From: Haloglomus irregulare
GTDB lineage: Archaea; Halobacteriota; Halobacteria; Halobacteriales; Haloarculaceae
Direction: 5' to 3'
Length of the DNA stretch: 64,000 bases
Assembly: GCF_007421925.1 (NCBI RefSeq)
Contig: NZ_QMDX01000001.1
Location: 20,533 to 84,532, forward strand
A program made the position numbers and the translations under genes. Position 1 is the first letter of the stretch. Each line of letters opens with the position of its first letter. Positions 54,481-63,930 of the stretch are shown piece by piece. The notes under the pieces are model-generated. The model was not told where the DNA came from. It did no database searches and was given only the letters and a program-made list of their open reading frames with translations.

Positions 54481-54789
54481 TCACCAGCCGGGCGGTTCCA
54501 ACCCCGCCGCCTCGACGAGTTCCTTCCACCGTCCCTGGACGGTGAGTCGCGAGCAGCCCACGGCCTCGGCGACGTCGGACTGTGAGCGGCGGTCCCCGGC
54601 CATCAGCGCGCCCGCGTACACCGCCGCGCCGAGCACCGCCCGCTTCGACCGGTCGGTCTCCGGGTTCGCGCTCAGGAACAGGTCCGCCGCCCGGGACCGC
54701 GCGTCCGTGCCGAGGCCGAGCCGGTCCGCTGCGGACTCCAGCTCGGCCAGCCACTCCTCGTTGTCCACCTCGTCGGACGCCCGGTACAC
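54481..54789 (-). CDS. Mini TFB: single cyclin-box transcription factor B-like protein
   Basis: 102 residues corresponding to one TFIIB-type cyclin fold (WLAELESAADRLGLGTDARSRAADLF, RSKRAVLGAAVYAGALMAG) with a recognition helix-turn-helix SQSDVAEAVGCSRLTVQGRW. The zinc ribbon, B-finger and second cyclin box of a full TFB are missing. The GTG start at 54789 is 29 nt from a TTGAAG patch. It may modulate transcription initiation. Confidence 0.8.
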   Translation of the reverse strand: MYRASDEVDNEEWLAELESAADRLGLGTDARSRAADLFLSANPETDRSKRAVLGAAVYAGALMAGDRRSQSDVAEAVGCSRLTVQGRWKELVEAAGLEPPGW

Positions 54790-54891
54790 GGGTATCCGTC
54801 CGTCGCGAGCGCACTTCAACCTCCGCCCGAGGGGGTGCCGGGGCGACCGAATCCCCGGGGTGTTTTTCCTGCCGGCCCACGACGGTCCCGT

Positions 54892-55239
54892 ATGGATATG
54901 CACGACCTGCCCGACCGCCCGTTCCAGCGGTTCGTCCTGCTGGCGGCCGCCGACCTGGCGATGCACGACGACGCACCGTTCCACTCGTTCGACGTCCGCG
55001 AGCGCTGCGTGGACCGCACGACCGACGTGGCCTGTGCGGAGGGTGGCGTCGAGCGCGCCGCCGTGCTGCAGGCGCTGGAGGCACTCGCCGATGCGGGCCT
55101 CCTGACCGAGACGGAGGTCTCCTCGCCCGTCGGGAAGGGGCGCCCGGGCTACGACCTGACCGTCGACCAGGCGGCAGTCGTCGAGGCGCTGGCGGGCGAC
55201 GACGCGGTCGGCGCGTACGCCGCGTCGCTCCGGGACTGA
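54892..55239 (+). CDS. Small HTH-domain protein
   Basis: 115 residues. The C-terminal ERAAVLQALEALADAGLLTETEVSS and GKGRPGYDLTVDQAAVVEAL look like a winged helix (PadR/MarR-like). The N-terminal part has Cys residues at FDVRERCVDRTTDVACAEGG. TGTTTTTCC near 54864 is 28 nt before the ATG. Divergent from the mini TFB by 102 nt. Role unknown. Confidence 0.75.
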   Translation: MDMHDLPDRPFQRFVLLAAADLAMHDDAPFHSFDVRERCVDRTTDVACAEGGVERAAVLQALEALADAGLLTETEVSSPVGKGRPGYDLTVDQAAVVEALAGDDAVGAYAASLRD

Positions 55240-55285
55240 GTCGCCCCCGGCGAACGCTTTTGCCGTCGCTCGCCCTCGCTCGCCC

Positions 55286-55825
55286 ATGGAGGGACACGTG
55301 CAACGCATCCGTATCGCGACCGAGGACTCCGCGCCGATGGAGGCCGTCGGCGCCGTCACGGCCCGCCCCGGTGGCCTCGTCGGCGACCGCTACTACGAGG
55401 GGACCGGCTACTACTCCCCGTACGACGTCTGCGAGGTGACCTTCGTCGCTGGCGAGGCGCTGGCCCACATCCGCGAGGCGTACGACATCGACCTGACCGA
55501 CGGGCGCCACCGCCGGAACGTCGTCACCCGGGGCGTGGACCTCCACGACCTGCTCGACCACCGGTTCCGGGTCGGCGAGGTGACGTTCGAGGGGACCCGC
55601 CCACGTCCGCCCTGCGTCCACGTCGAGCGGGTCGCCGACGAGGAGGGCGTGATGGAGGCGCTGACGGAGGGCCGGGGCGGTATCTGTGCGGACGTCGTCG
55701 AGGGGGGCGAGCTGTCCGTCGGCGACGAGTTCCGGGGCTCAGAGCCGGCGAACCCGGAGCCGGCCAGCATCGCGCGGGCCATGCGCGAACGGGCCGCCGA
55801 GAACACCGAACGGCGGGTGGAGTGA
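55286..55825 (+). CDS. MOSC-domain protein
   Basis: 179 residues. MOSC domains bind molybdenum cofactor sulfur. GLVGDRYYEGTGYY, HRRNVVTRGVDLHDLL and PRPPCVHVERVADEEGV (with the conserved Cys) cover the domain. No N-terminal beta-barrel domain is present. The stop is 42 nt before the tRNA-Leu gene. Confidence 0.88.
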   Translation: MEGHVQRIRIATEDSAPMEAVGAVTARPGGLVGDRYYEGTGYYSPYDVCEVTFVAGEALAHIREAYDIDLTDGRHRRNVVTRGVDLHDLLDHRFRVGEVTFEGTRPRPPCVHVERVADEEGVMEALTEGRGGICADVVEGGELSVGDEFRGSEPANPEPASIARAMRERAAENTERRVE

Positions 55826-55867
55826 AGGCGTCAGGTTCTTGCCGTCCTCCGGCCGAGACGTGGATGC

Positions 55868-55951
55868 GCGCGGGTAGCCAAGCCAGGAAACGGCGCAGCG
55901 CTTAGGACGCTGTCTCGTAGGAGTCCGCCGGTTCAAATCCGGTCCCGCGCA
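55868..55951 (+). tRNA. tRNA-Leu (TAG)
   Basis: Acceptor GCGCGGG pairs with CCCGCGC, discriminator A at 55951. Anticodon stem CAGCG/CGCTG with loop CTTAGGA gives anticodon TAG. A long variable arm (TCTCGTAGGAGTC) marks it as a class II tRNA. The T arm is CCGG-TTCAAAT-CCGG. CCA is not encoded. Its 3' end is the parent of the copies downstream. Confidence 0.95.
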
Positions 55952-55977
55952 TGAGCGAACGCAGTGAGCGAAGAGCA

Positions 55978-55992
55978 GGACCGATTTGAACC
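55978..55992 (-). repeat. Inverted copy of the tRNA T-arm
   Basis: Read on the minus strand it is GGTTCAAATCGGTCC, the tRNA-Leu T-arm and acceptor region with one base missing. It is embedded in an 18-nt word found again at 56197-56214. Confidence 0.6.
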
Positions 55993-56025
55993 CTGCTACG
56001 AGCGACCGGAGGGAGCGAAGTGGCT

Positions 56026-56049
56026 CCGGTTCAAATCCGGTCCCGCGCA
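56026..56049 (+). repeat. Direct copy of tRNA-Leu 3' end
   Basis: 24 nt identical to the tRNA-Leu T-arm and acceptor (55928-55951); identity extends 3 nt further downstream (TGA). The upstream base differs, so the match is a fragment and not a second tRNA. Such fragments are what integration at a tRNA leaves behind. Confidence 0.75.
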
Positions 56050-56149
56050 TGACCGTCTCGAACGGACGTGAGAGACGTGTCTGCGCACGGCCGGATCTGC
56101 AACCCTGCAAGTCGCAACCTGCGAGCGGAGCGAGCAGGTCCGTCTTGCT

Positions 56150-56173
56150 CCGGTTCGAATCCGGTCCCGCGCA
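56150..56173 (+). repeat. Second direct copy of tRNA-Leu 3' end
   Basis: 24 nt with one A-to-G change against the tRNA-Leu end, followed by CTGAGCGAGG. Spacing from the previous copy is 124 nt. Confidence 0.7.
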
Positions 56174-56208
56174 CTGAGCGAGGGAGCGTAGCGACCGAGC
56201 GAAGAGCA

Positions 56209-56222
56209 GGACCGGTTTGAAC
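56209..56222 (-). repeat. Second inverted copy of the tRNA T-arm
   Basis: Minus-strand GTTCAAACCGGTCC. Together with its upstream flank it repeats 26 nt of the first inverted copy with one mismatch. Confidence 0.55.
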
Positions 56223-56295
56223 GAGCGTGGGGGACGTGGCCGCGTTCGATCGGAGTCGAGCCCTGCCACGTGCGACCGGGAGGGCCACGTCGTTT

Positions 56296-56315
56296 CGGTT
56301 CAAATACAGTTCGGG
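56296..56315 (+). repeat. Degenerate fourth tRNA-tail copy
   Basis: CGGTTCAAATACAGTTCGGG keeps the T-loop but has diverged in the stem. It is the last copy before the insertion sequence. Confidence 0.5.
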
Positions 56316-56472
56316 CCAGTTACCACGATTTCGCATCTATCATAAGGGTAGCAGCGCGGAAACCCACCCGTTCACGGGTGGGAGGAAGCGCGTAAGCTCC
56401 GTGCAACAATCCACCGACGACGACAGGGCCGACTCCCCGACGCTTTTGAACCACTAAGCATACGTATGATGT

Positions 56473-57735
<1,263 letters not shown>

Positions 57736-57837
57736 GGAGCACAGTCCGGGCGAATCCGGTATATTCCGACAGGTCCGGATTCGGGACGGAAACAGTCTCG
57801 GCCCGATGTCGGCTCCCGGTCCGCCCACCGGGGTACG

Positions 57838-57845
57838 CTTTTGTC
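57838..57845 (+). promoter_or_regulatory. TATA element of UbiA/lycopene cyclase gene
   Basis: GCTTTTGT is centred 28 nt before the ATG at 57869, favouring that start over the ATG at 57854. Confidence 0.45.
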
Positions 57846-57868
57846 GCTGTCGCATGAAGACAGGTTAC

Positions 57869-59056
57869 ATGTCGCTCGCCCGCCACGGCGCCGGGCCGGC
57901 CGCGGACCTCCGGGCGCTGGGGTCGCAGGTCCATCCGGTGTTCATGCTGCCGCCGGTGGCCGCCAGCGCGTTCGGCGCGGTGTTGGCCGTCTCGCCACGG
58001 TTCGGAGGCGACGTGGCGTTCGCCCCGGTCGGGCTGGCCTGCCATCTGGTCGCGGTCTTCTTCGGCCTCTACACGGCCCATCTGAAGGACGGCTACGTCG
58101 ACTTCCACGTCCGGGACGAGGACGAGGACCACTCGCTCACGGCGCGGGGCTGCCGGCTGGCGCTCGCCGGGGCGACCGTCGGCTTCGTCATCGCGCTCGC
58201 GGCGGTCGTCGCCGTCGCCGGCCCCGTCGCGGGGGTGGTGACGCTGCCGGGGTGGGTCATCGGCTACCTCCACGCGCCGCAGTTCGACACCAACCCGGTG
58301 GCGGTGACGGGCGGCTACCCCGCGGGCGTGGCGCTGGCGCTGGTCGGCGGGTTCTACGTCCAGGCGGGGACGTTCGCGCCGGCCATCGTCGGCCTGGCGG
58401 CGGTGTTCCTGGTCGCGCTCTCGGGCGTGAAGGTGGTCGACGACACGACGGACGTGGCCTACGACGGGTCCATCGGGAAGCGGACCGTCGCGGTCGCGCT
58501 GGGGCCCCGACGGGCCCGCGAGGTCGCGTTCGGGCTGATGAGCGTCGGGATGTTCCTCGTGGTCGCGCTGGCGGTCGACGGGCTGTTGCCGCCGAGTGCC
58601 GCGCTGGCAGCGGTCCCGTTCGTCGCGGTCGCGGCGCTGGCGACGCGCGCCGACCCGGAGCTCGCGACGATGCTGCTCATCCGGGGGGCGTACCTGTTCC
58701 TCGCGGTGCTGGTGGCCGCGGTGTGGCTGCAACCGTTCGCGGCCGTGTCGCTGCCGGACATCGGCGCCCTCGGGGGGTACACGTACCTCGCGACGGAGGT
58801 CGCGTTCGGGACGGGCGCGCTCCTGTTGCTGTGGCGGGCCGGCGCGTGGGCGGGTGCCGCCCGCACCGTCGCCGTCTGCTACCCGCTGGCCTACCTCTGG
58901 GACTGGTACACCCTGACGGTCGGCGTGTTCGCCATCCCGCTGCGGACGGGCGTCGAGCTGCTCGGCATCCCGATAGAGGAGCACCTGTTCATGCTGGTCG
59001 TCCCGGCGTTCGTCGTGGGGGTCCACGAGACGCTGCGCGGCGACGACGGGGGGTGA
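57869..59056 (+). CDS. UbiA-like prenyltransferase fused to lycopene cyclase domain
   Basis: 395 residues, about 10 helices. The N-terminal half has two Asp-rich motifs of UbiA enzymes: KDGYVDFHVRDEDED (residues 73-87) and DDTTDVAYDGSIGKRT (191-206). The C-terminal quarter has PLAYLWDWYTLTVGV and GIPIEEHLFMLVVPAF, the lycopene cyclase (CrtYd-type) signature. Haloarchaea make C50 carotenoids from lycopene with a UbiA-family elongase, and this fusion may combine prenyl transfer with ring or double-bond formation. The first Asp motif is not the canonical NDxxD, so prenyltransferase activity is uncertain. Confidence 0.75.
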   Translation: MSLARHGAGPAADLRALGSQVHPVFMLPPVAASAFGAVLAVSPRFGGDVAFAPVGLACHLVAVFFGLYTAHLKDGYVDFHVRDEDEDHSLTARGCRLALAGATVGFVIALAAVVAVAGPVAGVVTLPGWVIGYLHAPQFDTNPVAVTGGYPAGVALALVGGFYVQAGTFAPAIVGLAAVFLVALSGVKVVDDTTDVAYDGSIGKRTVAVALGPRRAREVAFGLMSVGMFLVVALAVDGLLPPSAALAAVPFVAVAALATRADPELATMLLIRGAYLFLAVLVAAVWLQPFAAVSLPDIGALGGYTYLATEVAFGTGALLLLWRAGAWAGAARTVAVCYPLAYLWDWYTLTVGVFAIPLRTGVELLGIPIEEHLFMLVVPAFVVGVHETLRGDDGG

Positions 59057-59138
59057 TGGGGAACGCCGTTTAGTGTCTCGGCACGCTAGCGGGGTGTATG
59101 TACACCGTGCGAGCGTCCGGCCACCGGGGGGAGTGGTG

Positions 59139-59723
59139 ATGGTGCCATCCCCCGACGGGAGCGGCGGTTCGGACGAGACCGCCGGTACCGCTGGCGCCGG
59201 GGCGGCGAACTCCGGAACACCGACCCCGGACGGCGGCGCGGAGGAGGCAGGGCCCATCCCCGCGGCCGACGGGATGCCGCTGGTCGACCGGTACGCCGAG
59301 GTGATGGGGATGTTCGTCCACGGTGTCGAGATGGCGGCGGCGACGGTGTTCGCCGTCCTCTTCGCCATCGGCGTCGTCGACCTGTCGCTGCAGATCATCG
59401 ATGCCGTCCGGAGCGGCGCCATCACCGACCCACTGGTCGTCATCGGCTTTATCGACACGGGGCTGCTGCTGCTCATCATCGTCGAGGTGTACCAGACCGT
59501 CCTGGCGTACGTCCAGGAGAACGATACCCGCCGTATCGTCCGGCTGGTCATCTACACCGGCGTCATCGCGATGGTGCGGAAGGCCATCATCTTCCGGACC
59601 GGCGAGTACCCGACCGAGATGGACGCGCTCCTGGCGGCCGTGGCCTACACCATCCTCATCCTCGGTCTCGTCGGGCTACTGTTCGTCGAGCAGTTCTACG
59701 GCGGGTCACTGCTCGGGGACTGA
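59139..59723 (+). CDS. PsiE-family membrane protein
   Basis: 194 residues. A Gly/Pro-rich N-terminal tail of about 45 residues precedes four helices. The region TRRIVRLVIYTGVIAMVRKAIIF matches the PsiE (phosphate-starvation-inducible E) family. GTG codons at 59133 and 59136 are also possible starts. Function unknown. Confidence 0.82.
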   Translation: MVPSPDGSGGSDETAGTAGAGAANSGTPTPDGGAEEAGPIPAADGMPLVDRYAEVMGMFVHGVEMAAATVFAVLFAIGVVDLSLQIIDAVRSGAITDPLVVIGFIDTGLLLLIIVEVYQTVLAYVQENDTRRIVRLVIYTGVIAMVRKAIIFRTGEYPTEMDALLAAVAYTILILGLVGLLFVEQFYGGSLLGD

Positions 59724-59738
59724 CGGGGTCGCCCGCGG

Positions 59739-60119
59739 CTACGGCTCCGGCGCGATCATCCGCTTTGCGAAGACGAGCGAGAACAGCACCAGCCCCAGCC
59801 CGAGCGCGGACTCGACGAGCGAGAACGTCGTGTACCGGTGGACGAGGACGGCGATGCCGAACCCCGTGAACACCACGACGGGGACGATCATCCCGCTGAT
59901 TGTCAGGGGCAGGTCGGTCTCCCGCCGGAGTACGAGCATCGTGAACCCTGACATCCCGAGCGACACCGCGGCGGGCGCGGCCACCGGCAGCGGGACGGTT
60001 TCGACCACGGTCAGCAGCGGCGCGGGGACCGCGAGCAGCCCGACGGCGCCCGCCTGGCCGGCGACACCGGCCGCCACGAGTCCCAACGTCACGAACAGGG
60101 CCACCGTGAGCCGTCGCAT
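59739..60119 (-). CDS. Four-helix membrane protein, hypothetical
   Basis: 126 residues with four hydrophobic segments, for example LTVALFVTLGLVAAGVAG and LTISGMIVPVVVFTGFGIAVLV. No motif recognised. Convergent with the PsiE gene. Confidence 0.68.
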   Translation of the reverse strand: MRRLTVALFVTLGLVAAGVAGQAGAVGLLAVPAPLLTVVETVPLPVAAPAAVSLGMSGFTMLVLRRETDLPLTISGMIVPVVVFTGFGIAVLVHRYTTFSLVESALGLGLVLFSLVFAKRMIAPEP

Positions 60120-60223
60120 ACCAGTCGGCGGGGCTCGGACCGTTCTATAGGCTTCGGCTACCTCGGCCCCGTCCGGCTCCGTGACCGGCGGGTTCGACGG
60201 TCACGACCGTCGATACCGGGCCG

Positions 60224-61726
60224 TCAGTCGTGGCGCCACGCCGGCAGGAACTGGCCGTGGAAGTCGAGCGGGAGCGCGTGCGGGAGCGGCGCCCGCGCGA
60301 GCTCCGTCAGATCCCTGGCGTCGAGCACGAGGAACTCCGACCGCCCCGCCGCACGGTCGAGGCACAGTGTCAGGACGACGCCGGCGTCCTCGGGGGCGCC
60401 GCCCGCCGCGGCACCCCCCGTTGCACCGTCACGGGCGTACGGGTTCGGCACGAACACCGGCTCGTGGAAGGCACACTCCGGGCGGCGATACCGGGTCGCC
60501 TCCCCCGTCCGGACGTCCACCTTCATTACGCCACCCGGGAGGCCGGTGACCGGCTGTCCGCCCGTGTCCTGCCCGTAGACGTAGCGGTAGGGCCGTCGAC
60601 GCGCCGCGGGGGCGATTCGGGGCAGCCCGATGCCACCCGGGTGGAGCGTCTCGGCGCTGGCGCGACCGGCGTCGAGGTCGAGGCGGACGCGGGTCAGCGA
60701 CCCGCCCTCGACCGGGTCGTCCTCGCCGACGAGGTCCTCCAGGTAGAGCGAGCCGATGGCCGCGGCGTCGCTGAACGTGATCATGTCGACGACGAGCGTC
60801 GACGGGTCGGCCGCCGATACCCCTTCCGCACCCCCCTCGTACGCGTTGACGTGGTGGAAGCAGAACAGCGGGTCGCCCTCGATGCGGGCGACGCGGTCGC
60901 CGGTCCCGCGGTCGAGGACGTGGTATCGGGTGCCCCGCTCGGGGCGCCAGTTGAACCGCTCGATGAACGACTCATCGGTCGGCGCGAGCAGCCGCCAGGG
61001 CGCGACCACCAGCGGGAACTCCGCGAGGACGACGTACCGCTCGGTGAGGCCGAAACTGTGGAGATACGAGGGACGGTCGGTCGAGACCCGCGCGATCGAC
61101 TCGACGTCCCAGCTCCCGTCGGGGACCCGGTACACCTGGTACGAGGACTGACGGCCGAACCGGGTCGCGACGTTGACCGTCTCGCCGCGCTCGCGGTCGT
61201 GGTGCGGGTGGGCGGTCGTCGTCTGCCCGTCGACGGCGTCGGGGTAGTCCGTCCGGCGGCGGGTGTCCAGCGTCTCCGGGTCGAACGCCGTCAGGGCGGT
61301 CGTCTCGGTCAGGGCCACCGTCTCGTCGCCGTAGCGCCAGACGTTGACCGAGGTGTTGTCGGTCGCGTCGGGCGGGGAGAGGCGGTTCCACACCCGGCGG
61401 AGCAGCCCGGCGTCCGGGGCCGTCCCGAACCCGGCGTAGGCCCCGTTCGCCGCCGCCTCGTAGGCCTCTGTGTCGAGGAACCGCGTGCGGTAGCGGACCT
61501 CGCCGTCGCGGAGTTCGAACCGGCGGAGCATCGCCAGCCCGTCGAACCAGTGGTCGACGGCCCCCTCGGCGAACGCGAACCGGCCGGGGCCGTTCCGGAG
61601 CAGTGTCCCCGCCAGCCATCCGGGTAGCGTCCCGTGGACCGGTAGCGTCGTGTCGTACTCGCGGTCGACGGAGTGGAAGCCGAGCCGCTCGGTCCGGCCC
61701 CTCGCGTCGCCCTCCTCTGTCGCCAT
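60224..61726 (-). CDS. Carotenoid oxygenase
   Basis: 500 residues, seven-bladed propeller fold of the carotenoid cleavage dioxygenase family. The four iron-binding His are visible: His173 (TAHPHHD), His223 (YLHSFGL), His291 (CFHHVNAYE) and His490 (LDFHGQF). LLRNGPGRF and HWFDGLAML are conserved N-terminal segments. Likely cleaves a carotenoid or apocarotenoid, for example to retinal. The start at 61726 fits the TATA centre at 61753. Two genes away from the UbiA/cyclase fusion. Confidence 0.88.
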   Translation of the reverse strand: MATEEGDARGRTERLGFHSVDREYDTTLPVHGTLPGWLAGTLLRNGPGRFAFAEGAVDHWFDGLAMLRRFELRDGEVRYRTRFLDTEAYEAAANGAYAGFGTAPDAGLLRRVWNRLSPPDATDNTSVNVWRYGDETVALTETTALTAFDPETLDTRRRTDYPDAVDGQTTTAHPHHDRERGETVNVATRFGRQSSYQVYRVPDGSWDVESIARVSTDRPSYLHSFGLTERYVVLAEFPLVVAPWRLLAPTDESFIERFNWRPERGTRYHVLDRGTGDRVARIEGDPLFCFHHVNAYEGGAEGVSAADPSTLVVDMITFSDAAAIGSLYLEDLVGEDDPVEGGSLTRVRLDLDAGRASAETLHPGGIGLPRIAPAARRRPYRYVYGQDTGGQPVTGLPGGVMKVDVRTGEATRYRRPECAFHEPVFVPNPYARDGATGGAAAGGAPEDAGVVLTLCLDRAAGRSEFLVLDARDLTELARAPLPHALPLDFHGQFLPAWRHD

Positions 61727-61748
61727 ATCCGAATCAGGGTCGGTGTCA

Positions 61749-61756
61749 GCATAAGC
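61749..61756. promoter_or_regulatory. Shared TATA element of carotenoid oxygenase and rnp3
   Basis: GCATAAGC lies 27 nt from the oxygenase start (minus) and 34 nt from the first rnp3 ATG (plus). It is the only AT-rich patch in the 60-nt spacer. Confidence 0.5.
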
Positions 61757-61786
61757 GCCCGGCCGCCGGCCGTCACCGACACGCAC

Positions 61787-62623
61787 ATGCCCGGGGGCGC
61801 CGAGATGCCGGCGATGAGCGACCAGTCCGGCAACGACGAGGACCCGGGACCGTACGCCGCCGTCCACGCCCGCCCGGAGGGCGACGCCACGGTCGCCCGG
61901 CTGGCGCTGACCGCCGTCGAGATGGGGTACGAGGGGCTCGTCGTCCGGAACCACGGTGACGCCGACGCGGAGCCGCTCCCGGCCGGGAACGACGGTACCG
62001 ATGCCGAGGACGGGCCGTCGTCACGGGAGGACCCGGCCGACGGCGCGTACGTCCCCGAGCGGGTCGCCGACGCGTACGACGTCGACGTGGTACCGGCGGT
62101 CGAGATCCGGACGGACGACCGCGGGCAGGCGGCCGGGCTGCTGTCGCGCTACCGGGAGGAGCGGGCCCTCGTCTGCGTCCACGGCGGTCCGCTGAACCGC
62201 TGGGCCGTCGAGGACCCGCGAGTCGACGTGCTGGCACACCCGATGCGCGGGGCGGGCGACGTGAACCACGTGGTCGTGAAGGCCGCCGCGCACAACGGCG
62301 TGCGGCTGGAGTTCGACCTCTCGCGGGTGCTCGCGCGGACCGGCGGCGAGCGGGTGCAGGCGCTTCGGGACCTCCGCAAGCTGCGGGAGATCGTCTCGTA
62401 CTACGACGCGCCGTTCGTCGTGAGCGTCGACACGGACTCCTATCTCGGGCTGCGGGCCCCACGGGCCCTCCGGGCGGTCGGCGAGGTGGTCGGGCTGCCA
62501 CCGGGGGACGTGTCGGCCGGGCTGGCCGAATGGGGCCGGCTCGCGCGGCGGAACCGGACCCGACTGGGCGAGGATTTCATTGCGCCCGGGGTGCAGAGTG
62601 GACGGTATGAAAAAGTCGATTGA
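61787..62623 (+). CDS. rnp3: RNase P protein component 3 (Rpp30)
   Basis: 278 residues with the polymerase-histidinol-phosphatase TIM-like fold of Rpp30: AAVHARPEGDATVARLAL, YEGLVVRNHGD, VVPAVEIRTDD, VDVLAHPM and LEFDLSRVLARTGGERV. It stabilises the catalytic RNase P RNA with Pop5. ATG codons at 61787, 61805 and 61814 are all possible; the N-terminus before AAVHAR varies in the family. The stop overlaps the next gene by 17 nt. Confidence 0.9.
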   Translation: MPGGAEMPAMSDQSGNDEDPGPYAAVHARPEGDATVARLALTAVEMGYEGLVVRNHGDADAEPLPAGNDGTDAEDGPSSREDPADGAYVPERVADAYDVDVVPAVEIRTDDRGQAAGLLSRYREERALVCVHGGPLNRWAVEDPRVDVLAHPMRGAGDVNHVVVKAAAHNGVRLEFDLSRVLARTGGERVQALRDLRKLREIVSYYDAPFVVSVDTDSYLGLRAPRALRAVGEVVGLPPGDVSAGLAEWGRLARRNRTRLGEDFIAPGVQSGRYEKVD

Positions 62624-63311
62624 CGAGCACGCCGCGCGGTTCGACGCGGCCGCCGACTCCTACGACGAGGACAAATCGGCCGAGTACGAGGCCTGCGCGG
62701 GACTCGTCGTCGCACACGCCCGCGGGTCCGACGAGGTGCGCTCGAACACCCCGCGGCCCCGGCGGCTCCGCCCCGACGACGTGGTGCTGGACCTGGGCTG
62801 TGGCACCGGGGCCATCGCGCTCGCACTGGCCGGCGAGGCCGGGCGCGTGGTGGGCCGCGACGTCAGCGACGGGATGCTCGAACGGGCCCGCCAGAAGGCG
62901 ACCGCGGCGGGCCACGAGAACACCGACTTCGGCAACGGCACGTTCCGCGAACCCTCCTACGACGGCCCCGTCGACCTGGTGACCTCCAACTTCGCGATGC
63001 ACCATCTCGCCGACGACGAGAAGCGCGACGCCATCGACACCATCGCCGCCCTCGAGCCACGCCGGGTCGTGCTGGGCGACGTGATGTTCTTCGACGAACC
63101 GGACCCCGCGGAGCCGTTCTACAGCCCCGAGGTCGACGACCCCGCCACCGTCGGGGTGCTGGCCGACGCCGTCACCGACGCGGGCTTTGCCCTCACCGCC
63201 GTCGAGATGGTCCACGAGCAGGTCGGCGTGCTCGTCGCCGACCGGTTCGACCCCGACGACGAGGGCGGCGAGGGGTACGCTGACGAGCCCGTCGGCATGA
63301 ACGAGGACTGA
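62607..63311 (+). CDS. SAM-dependent methyltransferase (between rnp3 and rnp2)
   Basis: 234 residues. SAM motif I is VLDLGCGTGAIALAL, with GRDVSDGMLERAR for motif II and VTSNFAMHHL for motif IV. The N-terminal SIDEHAARFDAAADSYDED is of the UbiE/Coq5-like small-molecule type. The position between RNase P genes suggests an RNA role, but motifs look more like a small-molecule methyltransferase. Confidence 0.87.
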   Translation: MKKSIDEHAARFDAAADSYDEDKSAEYEACAGLVVAHARGSDEVRSNTPRPRRLRPDDVVLDLGCGTGAIALALAGEAGRVVGRDVSDGMLERARQKATAAGHENTDFGNGTFREPSYDGPVDLVTSNFAMHHLADDEKRDAIDTIAALEPRRVVLGDVMFFDEPDPAEPFYSPEVDDPATVGVLADAVTDAGFALTAVEMVHEQVGVLVADRFDPDDEGGEGYADEPVGMNED

Positions 63312-63313
63312 CC

Positions 63314-63859
63314 GTGAAGCACCTGCCGAAGCATCTCCAGCCGCGATGGCGGTATCTCGCGGTCGCGGTCGAATCACCGCCCGACGCCGCGTTCGACCGC
63401 GAGGCGTTCCAGCGCGCGTGCTGGTACGCGGCCGGCAACCTGCTCGGGGATCCCGGGAGCGCCGACGCGGACCTCTCGGTGCTTCGGTTCCGACACCCCG
63501 ACGGGTCCTCGGGGGGCGAGGGCGGGGACGGCGCGGACGTGCGGACGGGCAGCGCCGGCGCCGAGGCGACCGCCATCGTACGGGTGCGCCGCGACGAGGT
63601 GACCCGCGGCCGGGCGGCGCTGGCCTGCGTGACTCGCGTCGACGGGACGCCGGTGCGGACGCGGGTGCGTGGCGTGAGTGGCACCGTCCGTGCCTGTGAA
63701 GAAAAGTATTTGAATCCGCCGCGCGGAGTAGTTGAGGAACGAACAGTCGCGTTCGCCGGGGCCGACCGCCCGGCGTCGGCCCGTGGCCGGCGGGTCGACA
63801 TCGAACTGGCGGACGGCTGCGCGGGCGCGACGGAGCTCGACTACCCCGGCCCCGACTGA
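63314..63859 (+). CDS. rnp2: RNase P protein component 2 (Pop5)
   Basis: 181 residues with the Pop5 N-terminus PKHLQPRWRYLAVAVESPPDAAFDREAF and the KxLNPP C-terminal strand region. It pairs with Rpp30 (61787). A Gly/Asp-rich insertion splits the domain at about residue 65. GTG start, 2 nt after the methyltransferase stop. The last 45 residues are extra. Confidence 0.86.
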   Translation: MKHLPKHLQPRWRYLAVAVESPPDAAFDREAFQRACWYAAGNLLGDPGSADADLSVLRFRHPDGSSGGEGGDGADVRTGSAGAEATAIVRVRRDEVTRGRAALACVTRVDGTPVRTRVRGVSGTVRACEEKYLNPPRGVVEERTVAFAGADRPASARGRRVDIELADGCAGATELDYPGPD

Positions 63860-63930
63860 CCGCTGCCGGGGCGGCTGCGACCCTCTCGCGGCACTCCCCG
63901 GAGACGACCGACCCAACACACACCAAGACC

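Noticed and set aside
55739..56269. Minus-strand frame over the tRNA-Leu and its copies (repeated GTGFEP-like words)
   Set aside because: The peptide repeats arise from translating copies of the tRNA tail; this is a known artefact next to tRNA genes.
55952..56340. Second complete tRNA gene
   Set aside because: Only the T-arm and acceptor 3' end are copied; no matching 5' acceptor or anticodon arm is present.
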